Below the pieces are notes generated by a model. It saw nothing but the letters and a program-made list of their open reading frames with translations, did no database searches and had not been told where the DNA came from. A program made the position numbers and the translations under genes. Shown piece after piece: positions 42,085-49,909 of a DNA stretch of 64,000 nucleotides. Location of the stretch: the NCBI RefSeq assembly GCF_014649955.1, contig NZ_BMUA01000001.1:930001-994000 (forward strand). Direction: 5' to 3'. How positions within the stretch are numbered: the stretch's first letter is position 1; each line of letters opens with the position of its first letter. This stretch comes from Streptomyces violascens. GTDB lineage: Bacteria > Actinomycetota > Actinomycetes > Streptomycetales > Streptomycetaceae.

Positions 42085-43806
42085 TCAGAAGAGGAAGTAC
42101 CGCTGAGCCATGGGCAGTTCGGCGGCGGGAGCGGGCTCCACCACGTCACCGTCGATGGTCACGGTGAAGGTGTCGGGGTCCACCCGCACGTCCGGCATCG
42201 CGTCGTTCTCGCGCATGTCCGTCTTGCCCACTCGGCGGGTGTTCTTGATGGCCACGAAGTGCTTGTCCAGGCCGAGCCGCTCGGGAAGGTCGTCCTCCAG
42301 CGCGGCCTGGGACACGAAGTTGAGGGAGTTGGCGGCGGGCGCCTTGCCGTACGCGCCGAACATGGGGCGCGGCAGAATCGGCTGCGGGGTGGGGATCGAC
42401 GCGTTCGCGTCCCCCATCTGCGCGTACGCGATCTGGCCGCCCTTGATGACGAGCTGCGGCTTGACCCCGAAGAACGCGGGCTCCCACAGCACCAGGTCGG
42501 CGAGCTTGCCGCTCTCGACCGATCCGATCTCGTGGTCGAGGCCCTGGGCGACGGCCGGGTTGATCGTGTACTTGGCGACATAGCGCCGCACCCGGTGGTT
42601 GTCCGCGCGCCCGTCCCCGGCCAGCGCGCCCCGCCGGACCTTCATGACGTGCGCCGTCTGCCACGTACGGAGAATGACCTCGCCGATGCGGCCCATCGCC
42701 TGTGAGTCGGAGGAGAGGATGGAGATGGCGCCGAGGTCGTGCAGGAAGTCCTCGGCCGCGATCGTCGAGGGGCGGATACGGGACTCGGCGAACGCCAGGT
42801 CCTCGGGCACCGCCGGGTTGAGGTGGTGACAGACCATCAGCATGTCGAGGTGTTCCTCGATGGTGTTGACGGTGTGGGGCCTGGTCGGGTTGGTGGAGCT
42901 GGGCAGCACGTTGGGCTGCGAGACCACGGTGATGATGTCGGGCGCGTGCCCGCCGCCCGCGCCTTCGGTGTGGTACGCGTGGATCGAGCGGCCCGCGATG
43001 GCGGCGAGGGTGTCGCCGACGAAGCCCGCCTCGTTCAACGTGTCGGTGTGGATGGCGAGTTGGGCCCCTGTCTCGTCGCAGACGCTCAGGCAGGCGTCGA
43101 TGACGGCGGGGGTGGCGCCCCAGTCTTCGTGGATCTTGAATCCGAGGGCCCCGCCGCGCAGCTGGGAGTGCATGGCCGCGCGCGACATGGTGTTGCCCTT
43201 GCCGAGCAGCCCGATGTTGACGGGCGCGTTCTCCAGGGCGGCGAACATGCGGGCCAGATGCCAGGGGCCCGGCGTGATGGTGGTGGCCTTGGTGCCCTCG
43301 GCGGGTCCCGTGCCGCCGCCGACCAGCGTGGTGATGCCGGAGGAGAGCGCCTGGTCGATGAGGGTCGGCGAGATGAAGTGGACGTGGGTGTCGACGGCTC
43401 CCGCGGTGAGGATCTTCCCGTTGCCCGCGATGATCTCGGTCTCGGGGCCGATGACGAGGTCGGGGTGGACGCCGTCCATGGTGTCCGGGTTGCCGGCCTT
43501 GCCGATGCCGGTGATCCGCCCGTCGCGGATGCCGATGTCGGCCTTGACGATGCCCCAGTGGTCGATGACGACGGCCCCGGTGACAACGGTGTCGGGCGCG
43601 CCTTCGGCTCGCGTGGTCCGCGCCTGCCCCATGGACTCGCGGATCACCTTGCCGCCGCCGAACACCGCCTCGTCGCCCGAGCGCCCGGGGCCGCCCGAGC
43701 GGTCCTCCTCGATCTCGACCAGGAGATCGGTGTCGGCGAGCCGGATGCGGTCGCCGGTGGTGGGGCCGAACAGGTCGGCGTACACGGCACGGTCGAGGTC
43801 AGTCAT
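42085..43806 (-). CDS. ureC: Urease alpha (catalytic) subunit
   Basis: This 573-residue amidohydrolase has nickel ligands in [10 protein letters not shown], the carbamylated Lys224 in [15 protein letters not shown] motifs [12 protein letters not shown] and [15 protein letters not shown], and the flap region MVCHHLNP. It hydrolyses urea to ammonia and carbamate. ATG 43806 ([10 protein letters not shown]) lies 9 nt after GGAGG and overlaps the ureB stop by 8 nt. Every catalytic feature I can check is intact. Confidence 0.96.
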   Translation of the reverse strand: MTDLDRAVYADLFGPTTGDRIRLADTDLLVEIEEDRSGGPGRSGDEAVFGGGKVIRESMGQARTTRAEGAPDTVVTGAVVIDHWGIVKADIGIRDGRITGIGKAGNPDTMDGVHPDLVIGPETEIIAGNGKILTAGAVDTHVHFISPTLIDQALSSGITTLVGGGTGPAEGTKATTITPGPWHLARMFAALENAPVNIGLLGKGNTMSRAAMHSQLRGGALGFKIHEDWGATPAVIDACLSVCDETGAQLAIHTDTLNEAGFVGDTLAAIAGRSIHAYHTEGAGGGHAPDIITVVSQPNVLPSSTNPTRPHTVNTIEEHLDMLMVCHHLNPAVPEDLAFAESRIRPSTIAAEDFLHDLGAISILSSDSQAMGRIGEVILRTWQTAHVMKVRRGALAGDGRADNHRVRRYVAKYTINPAVAQGLDHEIGSVESGKLADLVLWEPAFFGVKPQLVIKGGQIAYAQMGDANASIPTPQPILPRPMFGAYGKAPAANSLNFVSQAALEDDLPERLGLDKHFVAIKNTRRVGKTDMRENDAMPDVRVDPDTFTVTIDGDVVEPAPAAELPMAQRYFLF

Positions 43807-44110
43807 CGAGAAAACCTCCGGTCTCGCCACGCAGCCCCGGCACGGTGCGCCGTCCGGCCAGGGGGACGAGTTCTACGTCGACGGGAATGCCGGGCTCGAA
43901 GCGGACGGCGGTGCCCGCGGCGATGTTGAGTCGCTTGCCCCGGGCAACCGTACGGTCGAAGTCGAGGCCGGGGTTGGCCTCGGCGAAGTGGTAGTGGGAG
44001 CCGACCTGGACGGGCCGGTCGGCGGCGTTGAGGACGGTCATCCGCACGACCTCGCGGCCCTCGTTCAGCACGATGGGGTCCTCGGCGAAGAGGATCTCTC
44101 CGGGAATCAC
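43799..44110 (-). CDS. ureB: Urease beta subunit
   Basis: This 103-residue protein starts with GTG ([12 protein letters not shown]) and has the family's [18 protein letters not shown] and [11 protein letters not shown]. It is the small structural subunit that packs onto UreC. GGGGGAG lies 8 nt before the GTG. Confidence 0.94.
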   Translation of the reverse strand: MIPGEILFAEDPIVLNEGREVVRMTVLNAADRPVQVGSHYHFAEANPGLDFDRTVARGKRLNIAAGTAVRFEPGIPVDVELVPLAGRRTVPGLRGETGGFLDD

Positions 44111-44125
44111 GGCAGCGCTCCCCCG

Positions 44126-44428
44126 TCAGGCGATCGGTTCGTGGACGGTGACGAGCTTGGTGCCGTCGGGGAAGGTCGCCTCGACCTGGACGTCGTGGAT
44201 CATCTCCGGGATGCCCGGCATGACCTCGTCCCGGGAGAGCACCTTCCGCCCGGACGCCATGAGTTCGGCGACGGTGCGGCCGTCGCGGGCGCCTTCGAGA
44301 ATGTGCGAGGTGATGAGCGCGACGGACTCGGGGTGGTTGAGCCTCACCCCGCGGGCTCTGCGCTTCTCGGCGACATCCGCGGCTACATGGATGAGCAGCC
44401 GTTCCTGCTCGTGCGGCGTCAGTTGCAC
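44126..44428 (-). CDS. ureA: Urease gamma subunit
   Basis: This 100-residue structural subunit starts with GTG ([26 protein letters not shown]) and holds [21 protein letters not shown] and the [28 protein letters not shown] end. Length equals the family standard. GAGGTGGGAAG precedes the GTG. The longer frame to 44575 reads through the leader and was rejected. It is the first gene of ureABCFGD. Confidence 0.95.
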   Translation of the reverse strand: MQLTPHEQERLLIHVAADVAEKRRARGVRLNHPESVALITSHILEGARDGRTVAELMASGRKVLSRDEVMPGIPEMIHDVQVEATFPDGTKLVTVHEPIA

Positions 44429-44726
44429 GCTTCCCACCTCACAGTCGTGCCCTTCCGTCCACGGACAGCCATGGACGGACCCAGCTGGCGTCGAGGGCGG
44501 AGACCGACCGGACAGGTGTTCGCCGCCCGAACGCAGCGGAACCGTATCCGACTTCAACATCCTGTTGAGCGCCATCCACGCGCCCCTTGGCCAGGCATTG
44601 CACGTTAGAGCGGAAGTTTTTCCGGCGCGTTAACTGGCGCTTTAAGAACACATGATCATCAAAGGGGCGTCGCGGCAGGGTAGGTCCGTGTATAGGACAC
44701 TCTCACCGCGGCGGGCGTACGCACCG
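44429..44726 (-). promoter_or_regulatory. Control region upstream of the urease cluster
   Basis: About 298 bp without a gene. On the minus strand it reads GTTAACGCGCCGGAAAAAC near 44613-44631, which loosely resembles one GlnR half-box pair (GTnAC-n6-GAAAC), and urease is GlnR-controlled in related species. The match is imperfect. The plus-strand motif ACTGGCGCTTTAAG (44633-44646) recurs, with one extra base, at 47162-47176. No -10/-35 pair is clear enough to assign. Confidence 0.4.
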
Positions 44727-45020
44727 TCAGTCGCCGATGTGCGGACTCCGGTGTTCCGCGGCGATCCCGAAGCGCCGGGGCTCCGCGGGGGCGGACGTCG
44801 GCAGGGGGCTCCCGAACGAGAACGTCCTCGCCACCTGCTCCTCCTGCTGCGCCTCCGGCTCCGGCTCGGCCTCCAGTTTCGCCAGGTCGGCGGCGGAGAC
44901 CAGGGCGACGAGCGGCTTCCCGTGGCGCGTCACCACGACCCGCTCACCGCCGTACACAACGCGGTTGATCAGCTCCGCGAGCTCTGCGCGGGCTTGCGTC
45001 ACCGGAATCTCGTAGGCCAT
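44727..45020 (-). CDS. Phd/YefM-family antitoxin (orphan)
   Basis: This 97-residue protein has an N-terminal Phd/YefM domain (about 1-55): EIPVTQARAELAELINRV and ERVVVTRHGKPLVALVS. The remainder is a Glu/Gln- and Pro-rich tail ending RRFGIAAEHRSP, longer than usual for the family. No toxin gene (RelE, Doc or VapC type) is next to it on either side, so it is an orphan or acts only as a DNA-binding regulator. Confidence 0.82.
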   Translation of the reverse strand: MAYEIPVTQARAELAELINRVVYGGERVVVTRHGKPLVALVSAADLAKLEAEPEPEAQQEEQVARTFSFGSPLPTSAPAEPRRFGIAAEHRSPHIGD

Positions 45021-45172
45021 GCACCCAGCTTAGACTCCGCCCACCCGCGCCGTTGGATCCGCGGGAAACGGCATCCGTGCAGGTCAGTGGGGTGCGACGG
45101 GCCCCGGCCCGCAAGGGGCCCCGGCCGGGAGACGCGCTCCGGCCGAGGCTCCACCGTGCGACGGGCGGCAGA

Positions 45173-45868
45173 TCAGGCGGCCGCGGCGCCCGCTTCCCAC
45201 GCCGTCCTGGCCTCGGCCGCGTATACGTCCACGTACTCCTGCTCGGACAACTTCTGCACCGCGTACATGATCTCGTCCGTCACGGCCCGCAGCACCAGCC
45301 GCTCGTGCTCCATCCCGGCGTAGCGCGAGAAGTCCAGGGGCTCCCCGAAGCGGAGCGTGATCGGCACGCGCCGGGGCAGCCGACGGCCCTTCGGCTGGGC
45401 CTCGAACGTGCCGATCATCGCGACCGGGACGACCGGGGCGCCGGACCGTAACGCCATCGCCGCGACCCCCACCTTGCCCTTGTACAGGCGCCCGTCATGG
45501 GACCGCGTCCCCTCGGGAAAGACCCCCAACACCCCTCCGCCGTCCAGGACTTGGAGTGCGGTGTCGAGCGCCGACTGTGCCGCGTCCTTGCCGGAGCGGT
45601 CGACCGGGATCTGGCCGAGGGCGCGGAAGAACGCCGCGGTCGCCCGGCCCGTCAGGCCCGGAGCGGTGAAGTACTCCTGCTTGGCCAGGAAGGTGAGCCG
45701 GCGCCTGAGCGTCACGCCGAGCAGGAACTGGTCGGTGAACGACTGGTGATTCCCCGCCAGGATCACCGCACCTGCCTCGGGTACCCGCCCGGCCCCTTCG
45801 ACGCACGGACGGAACAGCCACCGCAGCAGCGGCACCAGCACCACGAGACGGAATGCGAAATAGAACAC
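45173..45868 (-). CDS. plsC: 1-acyl-sn-glycerol-3-phosphate acyltransferase (second copy)
   Basis: This 231-residue paralogue of the product of 36104-36805 has NHQSFTDQ (NH-x4-D), FLAKQEYFTAPG, the EGTRSHDGRLYKGKVGVA block and FGEPLDFSRY. It makes phosphatidic acid. The GTG at 45868 after GGGGAGAGGG mirrors the other copy; the GTG at 45910 extends the frame but lacks a ribosome-binding site. The two copies have no shared neighbours. Confidence 0.88.
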   Translation of the reverse strand: MFYFAFRLVVLVPLLRWLFRPCVEGAGRVPEAGAVILAGNHQSFTDQFLLGVTLRRRLTFLAKQEYFTAPGLTGRATAAFFRALGQIPVDRSGKDAAQSALDTALQVLDGGGVLGVFPEGTRSHDGRLYKGKVGVAAMALRSGAPVVPVAMIGTFEAQPKGRRLPRRVPITLRFGEPLDFSRYAGMEHERLVLRAVTDEIMYAVQKLSEQEYVDVYAAEARTAWEAGAAAA

Positions 45869-46058
45869 TTCAGTGAGCCCTCTCCCCAGGTGACCCCCGC
45901 GCCGACGCACGCTAGTGATCCGCGGAGATCGCCGGGAGAGGGCCTATTGAGCCAGGACCCGCACTCCCAGGCGGCCAAAACCGCCCGCTCGCTGACAGCG
46001 AAACCTCATCTGACCTGCCACTTCTCCGAGACCTCCGGGCTGCACTCCCTCTATGTTC

Positions 46059-46083
46059 TGTACGTCCTGTACATTTTTTACAG
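46059..46083. promoter_or_regulatory. Operator-like repeats upstream of clpP
   Basis: TGTAC-GTCCT-GTACA (46059-46073) is a 5-bp-arm inverted repeat made of two CTGTAC hexamers spaced 3 nt apart. A TACAG follows after a T-run (46079-46083). The locally AT-rich patch stands out from its surroundings and lies 37 bp before the clpP ATG, a good position for a stress regulator. Confidence 0.5.
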
Positions 46084-46119
46084 AGGCCTTCGGAACCTCC
46101 GATCGAGGAGAGGTATGTC

Positions 46120-46749
46120 ATGAACCACCGCCCTGCCGCCCGCTACGTGCTGCCCGAGTTCCAGGAGCGCACCGCAACCGGTATCCGCACGCTCGATCCG
46201 TACTCCAAGCTGTTCGAGGAGCGGATCGTCTTTCTCGGCACCCCGGTCGACGACGCTTCGGCCAACGATGTGATGGCCCAGTTCATGCACCTGGAGCACG
46301 CCGATCCGGACCGGGACATCTCGCTCTACATCAACTCGCCCGGCGGCTCGCTCACCGCGATGGCCGCGGTCCACGACACCATGCAGTTCGTCACCTGCGA
46401 CGTGCAGACGTTCTGCCTGGGCCAGGTGAGCTCGGTGGCCGCGGTCCTTCTCGCAGCCGGCACGCCCGGCAAGCGCCTGGTGCAGCCCGGCGCCCGGGTG
46501 CTCCTCCAGCAGCCGGCCATCGAGGAGCCGATGCAGGGACAGCCCTCCGATCTGGAGATCCAGGCGGCCGAGATCCTGCGCGGCCGCGCGCTGCTGACCG
46601 AGCTGCTCGCCCAGCACACCGGGAAGAGCGCCGAGCAGGTGGCCGCCGACATCGAGCGGGACGTGGTCTTCGACGCGGCGGGCGCGGTGGCGTACGGGCT
46701 CGCCGACCACGTACTGGAAAGCCGCAAGACGTCGCTGCGCGGGCGGTGA
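46120..46749 (+). CDS. clpP: ClpP-family protease subunit with catalytic His replaced by Gln
   Basis: This 209-residue ClpP homologue keeps [10 protein letters not shown], the nucleophile Ser105 in GQVSSVAAV and an Asp at the triad position (Asp181 in IERDVVF). The catalytic His, normally in MIHQP, is Gln130 (ARVLLQQP; codons CAG CAG CCG). The subunit is therefore probably inactive or impaired as a protease on its own and may form mixed rings with active ClpP. It is a lone copy, unlike the clpP1P2 and clpP3P4 pairs. GAGGAGAGG precedes the ATG. A small helical protein gene follows after 6 nt. Confidence 0.9.
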   Translation: MNHRPAARYVLPEFQERTATGIRTLDPYSKLFEERIVFLGTPVDDASANDVMAQFMHLEHADPDRDISLYINSPGGSLTAMAAVHDTMQFVTCDVQTFCLGQVSSVAAVLLAAGTPGKRLVQPGARVLLQQPAIEEPMQGQPSDLEIQAAEILRGRALLTELLAQHTGKSAEQVAADIERDVVFDAAGAVAYGLADHVLESRKTSLRGR

Positions 46750-46755
46750 ACCGTC

Positions 46756-47064
46756 GTGCTGCCACCGGAGCTCCCGCCGCTGCCCGCGCTGACGCGCGCC
46801 GAGGGCGACTTCATCGACTCCTATCTCGCGGTGGTCGATCTGCTCGGCCGGATCAATCCGGCGCACGGCCATGACACGTACGCCGCGCTCAGGGCCGCCC
46901 AGGCGCTGGTCGGCCGGGCGGCCGCGCTGAAGGAGGCTCTGACGCTGATGCACCAGCGCGGGGAGGCCCACGTACACGCCCAGACGCTGACGCGGGCGCT
47001 GCGGGTCCTGGACGGCGAGCGCCGCGCGGGACGGCTCCTGGTGCCCCCGCGGACGACGGGTTGA
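46756..47064 (+). CDS. Small helical protein cotranscribed with the variant clpP
   Basis: This 102-residue protein starts with GTG, 6 nt after clpP. It has a Pro-rich N-terminus, then helices (AEGDFIDSYLAVVDLLGRI, AALRAAQALVGRAAALKEAL and VHAQTLTRALRVLDGERRA). There are no Cys, membrane segments or known motif. The tight spacing suggests it works with, or is translated along with, the variant ClpP. The family is unknown to me. Confidence 0.6.
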   Translation: MLPPELPPLPALTRAEGDFIDSYLAVVDLLGRINPAHGHDTYAALRAAQALVGRAAALKEALTLMHQRGEAHVHAQTLTRALRVLDGERRAGRLLVPPRTTG

Positions 47065-47167
47065 GTGCACCCGGCACCGCGAGCGATACCCGACGCGCTC
47101 ATGGGGCCGACGAAACGCACCAGACGGGCTACCCCCGTTCGGCCCACCGGCGGCTACTTTCACTGGC

Positions 47168-47184
47168 GCTTATAAGCTGCTTAT
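47168..47184. promoter_or_regulatory. AT-rich palindromes in the 524-bp gap before the riboswitch
   Basis: GCTTATAAGC (47168-47177) and the overlapping ATAAGC-T-GCTTAT (47172-47184) are both perfect palindromes in otherwise GC-rich DNA. They lie upstream of the riboswitch transcript, likely in its promoter region. The rest of 47065-47399 shows no gene that I can support. Confidence 0.45.
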
Positions 47185-47399
47185 ATGCCGTGGACGATCT
47201 GCTGAATCGATCCTTCCGTCGCTGGTACGAGGCTCGTCAGCCCCATTCGGAGGAACGCCGAACCGGCCGTGTCCACCCGAACGGGACAGCCGTGAGCACC
47301 CTCACACAAAGCCGTTTCGGGCCCGAAATCCGCGTGTCGGTGCGTGAAGATCCCAGAGACGACAAGCCCCCGCCACCGCGGCGGGGCGGTCCGGGCGGA

Positions 47400-47570
47400 C
47401 GCCGAGTCCTGCCGCCGTTCCGGACGACTGGTCGAAGGAGTGGACCGGCAGGAGTGGAGGACCCGAGTACTTCGGGAGGGCCGTACCCCGGCCGTCCCTC
47501 GGGGTGAAGCCGCTAGCGCGGCCGGGCGTCTTCGCCAGCCCGAACCCGACAGGTCATCCTTCGCAGGCGG
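47400..47570 (+). ncRNA. Cyclic di-AMP riboswitch (ydaO/yuaA type)
   Basis: Conserved ydaO features appear in order: CGCCGAGTCCTGCC at the 5' end pairing with GGCAGG (47447-47452), AGTGGAGGACCC, GGGGTGAAGCCGC, the CCGAACCCGACAGGTCA block and the closing CGCAGGC just before the ribosome-binding site. This RNA class binds c-di-AMP and turns genes off, and in Streptomyces it controls cell-wall lytic genes such as rpfA and NlpC/P60 proteins. The downstream gene here is an NlpC/P60 hydrolase, matching that pattern. The boundaries are approximate; I did not fold it. Confidence 0.85.
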
Positions 47571-47588
47571 TTTGACGAAGGGTTGCGC

Positions 47589-48062
47589 ATGACCGCGCAT
47601 ACACACGTCTCGTCCCTGGCGGTCCGCCTCGGCACCGTCTGTGCCCTCACCCTCGCCGTGACGGGCGCGACGACGCTGGTGCCGGGCGCCACGCACGAGG
47701 CCAACGCCGCCGCCGTGGCCACCAAGGCGCTCCACGTGGCCGCGTCGAAGAAGGGTTCGCCCTACCAGTTCGGCGCCACGGGCCCGCACCGGTTCGACTG
47801 CTCGGGGCTCACGCTGTACTCGTTCAAGCAGGCGGGCCACAAGCTGCCGCGCACCGCCCAGCAGCAGTACAACCACGCCCGGCACATCTCCGGCTCCGCC
47901 CGCAAGGCCGGGGACCTGGTGTTCTTCCACTCGGGAGGCCGCGTGTACCACGTGGGGATCTACGCCGGGAACGGCAAGATCTGGCACTCCCCCAAGGCCG
48001 GCACGGTGGTGCGCCTGGAGCGGATCTGGAGCCAAAGTGTCTGGTACGGGCGAGTGGGCTGA
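47589..48062 (+). CDS. Secreted NlpC/P60 peptidoglycan endopeptidase
   Basis: This 157-residue protein has a Sec signal (cleavage near ANA, about 40) and a bare NlpC/P60 domain with the triad Cys71 in FDCSGL, His121 in VYHVGIY and His133 in IWHSPK. It cuts peptide stems of peptidoglycan. There is no SH3, LysM or coiled-coil part. GAAGG lies 8 nt before the ATG. Expression is expected to fall when c-di-AMP is high, via the riboswitch just upstream. Confidence 0.93.
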   Translation: MTAHTHVSSLAVRLGTVCALTLAVTGATTLVPGATHEANAAAVATKALHVAASKKGSPYQFGATGPHRFDCSGLTLYSFKQAGHKLPRTAQQQYNHARHISGSARKAGDLVFFHSGGRVYHVGIYAGNGKIWHSPKAGTVVRLERIWSQSVWYGRVG

Positions 48063-48076
48063 CACCCCGTCGGACC

Positions 48077-48113
48077 GGGCGTCCCGGTGCGTGTCCCGCG
48101 TACCGGGGCGCCC
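48077..48113. terminator. Convergent terminator hairpin
   Basis: A 12-bp stem (48077-48088 with 48102-48113) with one T-G wobble closes a 13-nt loop between the NlpC/P60 gene and the convergent ATP-binding protein gene. Confidence 0.65.
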
Positions 48114-48123
48114 TCGTACGCTC

Positions 48124-48558
48124 CTAGCCGCTCTGGACCGGCGCCGTCCACGGCAGGGCGATCCAGACCGTCTTGCCGCCGTCCGCGGTGGGTGCGACCG
48201 AGAGGCGGCCGCCGCACTCGGCCGCGAGCCAGCGGATGATCACCATGCCGCGGCCGTTGTCCTGCTGGACGGCGGCGGGCAATCGTTTCGGCCAGCGCGG
48301 GTGGCTGTCGGTGACCCCGATCCGCAGCTCCTCCTCGCGCTCCAGCTGGACGTCCACGGTGAAGGTGGGCGACTGGCCGAAAGTGTGTTGCACGGCGTTG
48401 GTGGCGAGCTCGGAGACGATGAGACGGACCGTGTCGGCGGCCTCGGCGTCGGAAGGCAGACCCCAATCGGCGAGGACCCCGGCGACATACCGCCGTGCCG
48501 CGGAGACCGAGGCGGGATCGCTCGGCAGGGTGACGGTTGCTTCGAGGTGGTCTGCCAT
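48124..48558 (-). CDS. ATP-binding protein, HATPase/anti-sigma-factor-kinase type
   Basis: This 144-residue protein with a GHKL ATPase fold has the N-box VSELATNAVQH, the G1 box IGVTDSHP and the G2-like region DNGRGMVIIRWLA. It resembles the many RsbW/SpoIIAB-like proteins of Streptomyces that sit beside WhiJ-type regulators. ATG 48558 was chosen; the frame is open to 48720 but the extension covers the promoter region. It is divergent from the HTH gene. The partner protein is not known. Confidence 0.85.
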   Translation of the reverse strand: MADHLEATVTLPSDPASVSAARRYVAGVLADWGLPSDAEAADTVRLIVSELATNAVQHTFGQSPTFTVDVQLEREEELRIGVTDSHPRWPKRLPAAVQQDNGRGMVIIRWLAAECGGRLSVAPTADGGKTVWIALPWTAPVQSG

Positions 48559-48695
48559 GGCGACGCTGTCCCTTTCCCACCCGGGCCGGCTTGAGGACTC
48601 GTAGCGGTTGAGCGCTCGCGAAGACGACATCGGCCTCGGATTGTGCTTCGCGCCAGAGTGCCACTCATCGTGCCGGTCTCGGGTGCGATCCACCA

Positions 48696-48711
48696 AGATA
48701 TGCATATATCT
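48696..48711. promoter_or_regulatory. Palindrome AGATATGCATATATCT between divergent genes
   Basis: The perfect core ATATGCATAT lies within AGATAT/ATATCT arms. It lies in the 235-bp region between the ATP-binding protein and the HTH/DUF5753 regulator. Being strikingly AT-rich, it is a likely regulator-binding site or promoter. Confidence 0.5.
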
Positions 48712-48793
48712 GTCGCTCAAAGCAGTGAACTCTCCGACGGTAGACCGTATTTGGGCTCACACTTACCCATCGCCGGAGACGAAGGAGGCGGCC

Positions 48794-49657
48794 ATGGGGC
48801 ACGGACCGGCGGTGCGCAGACGCAAGCTCGGCGAGGAGTTGCGCAAGCTGCGCGACCGAACGGGTCTCACGAGCGGTGAGGCGGCCGGCCTGGTCGGCTG
48901 GCACCAGTCGAAGGTCAGCCGGATCGAAACCGGCCGCAGTGGCGTGAAGCCCGCGGACGTGGCCCGGCTGCTCGAAGCATACGGGGTACGCGACCCCCAA
49001 CTGCGCGCGCTTTTGGAAGCGTTGGCCGATTCGGCGGGCGGCGCCGGGGTGGACTGGGCGCATGCGTACCGGGGTCTGCTGCCGACGCAGTACCGCGATT
49101 TCATCAGCCTGGAGTCGCAGGCGCGCTCGGCCCGCACGCTGGAGACCTCGGTGGTGCCGGGCCTTTTGCAGACACCGGCGTACGCGCGGGCGGTGACGCG
49201 GGCCGCGCTCGGGGGGCTGCCGTCGGACAAGGTGGACTCGCTCGTCGAGGTGCGGATCGCCCGGCAGGAGGTGCTGCGCGGCGATCCCCCGCTGGCGCTC
49301 AGTGCGGTGCTCGACGAGGCGGTATTGCGCCGCAGAGTGGGCGGCCCGGCGGCCATGCGGGAGCAGTTACGGCATTTGCTGCAGCTTGCCGCACTGCCGC
49401 ACGTGCGATTGCAGGTCATCCCTTTCCATTACGGCGGCTATGTCGGCCTCACAGGCCCTTTCATTATCTTTTCATTTCCGGCCATTTCGGATCTGGATGT
49501 GGTTGTTATCGACCATTTGACGAGTAGCCTCTACCTCGAACGGAGAGAAGACCTTGAGGCGTACAGTGCCGCGTTCCTGACCGTTCAAGCACTCGCGCTT
49601 TCCTCCGAGGACTCGTTGGATCTCATCGCCCGGATAGCCCGGGAAGGACCGGGCTAG
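48794..49657 (+). CDS. WhiJ-like regulator, Xre HTH plus DUF5753
   Basis: This 287-residue protein has an Xre-type HTH at about 12-65 (GLTSGEAAGLVGWHQSKVSRIETG) and a long DUF5753 domain (SLESQARSARTLETSVVPGLLQTPAYARAV, VRIARQEVL, LRHLLQLAALPHVRLQVIPF). In Streptomyces such regulators pair with a small DUF397 protein encoded next door, which modulates their repression; the WhiJ cluster is the model. GAAGGAGG lies 6 nt before the ATG. The target genes here are unknown. Confidence 0.92.
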   Translation: MGHGPAVRRRKLGEELRKLRDRTGLTSGEAAGLVGWHQSKVSRIETGRSGVKPADVARLLEAYGVRDPQLRALLEALADSAGGAGVDWAHAYRGLLPTQYRDFISLESQARSARTLETSVVPGLLQTPAYARAVTRAALGGLPSDKVDSLVEVRIARQEVLRGDPPLALSAVLDEAVLRRRVGGPAAMREQLRHLLQLAALPHVRLQVIPFHYGGYVGLTGPFIIFSFPAISDLDVVVIDHLTSSLYLERREDLEAYSAAFLTVQALALSSEDSLDLIARIAREGPG

Positions 49658-49677
49658 TTCGTGGCGAGTGGGGAGGC

Positions 49678-49902
49678 ATGATGTCCGCACGCCCTGCGCA
49701 CGTTCCTTCCAGCACTTCCCTCACCGGTGTCACGTGGCGGCGCAGCAGCCGCAGCGTGGGCATGAACAACTGTGTCGAGACGGCCCGGCTCAATGGCGAG
49801 CTGCTTGCCGTGCGCGACTCCCAGCGGATCGACGGGCCCGCGCTGCTCTTCGGCGCGCCCGCCTGGCAGCGCTTCATCTTCACCTTCACCGCAGCGAATT
49901 GA
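49678..49902 (+). CDS. DUF397 small protein, partner of the WhiJ-like regulator
   Basis: This 74-residue protein has the DUF397 consensus: WRRSSRSVGMNNCVETARL, VRDSQ and the ending WQRFIFTF. It follows the HTH gene by 20 nt with GGGGAGG before the ATG. ATG 49681 is an equal alternative. The family is thought to relieve or tune repression by the adjacent HTH protein. It ends 7 nt before the convergent bioF. Confidence 0.9.
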   Translation: MMSARPAHVPSSTSLTGVTWRRSSRSVGMNNCVETARLNGELLAVRDSQRIDGPALLFGAPAWQRFIFTFTAAN

Positions 49903-49909
49903 CGGTTCG

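Noticed and set aside
44613..44631. GlnR box before urease as a firm call
   Set aside because: Only one imperfect half-box pair is visible. It is mentioned in the control-region entry but not called as a site.
44652..45451. Plus-strand ORFs opposite the antitoxin and acyltransferase genes
   Set aside because: Composition is that of antisense shadows and no family is recognisable.
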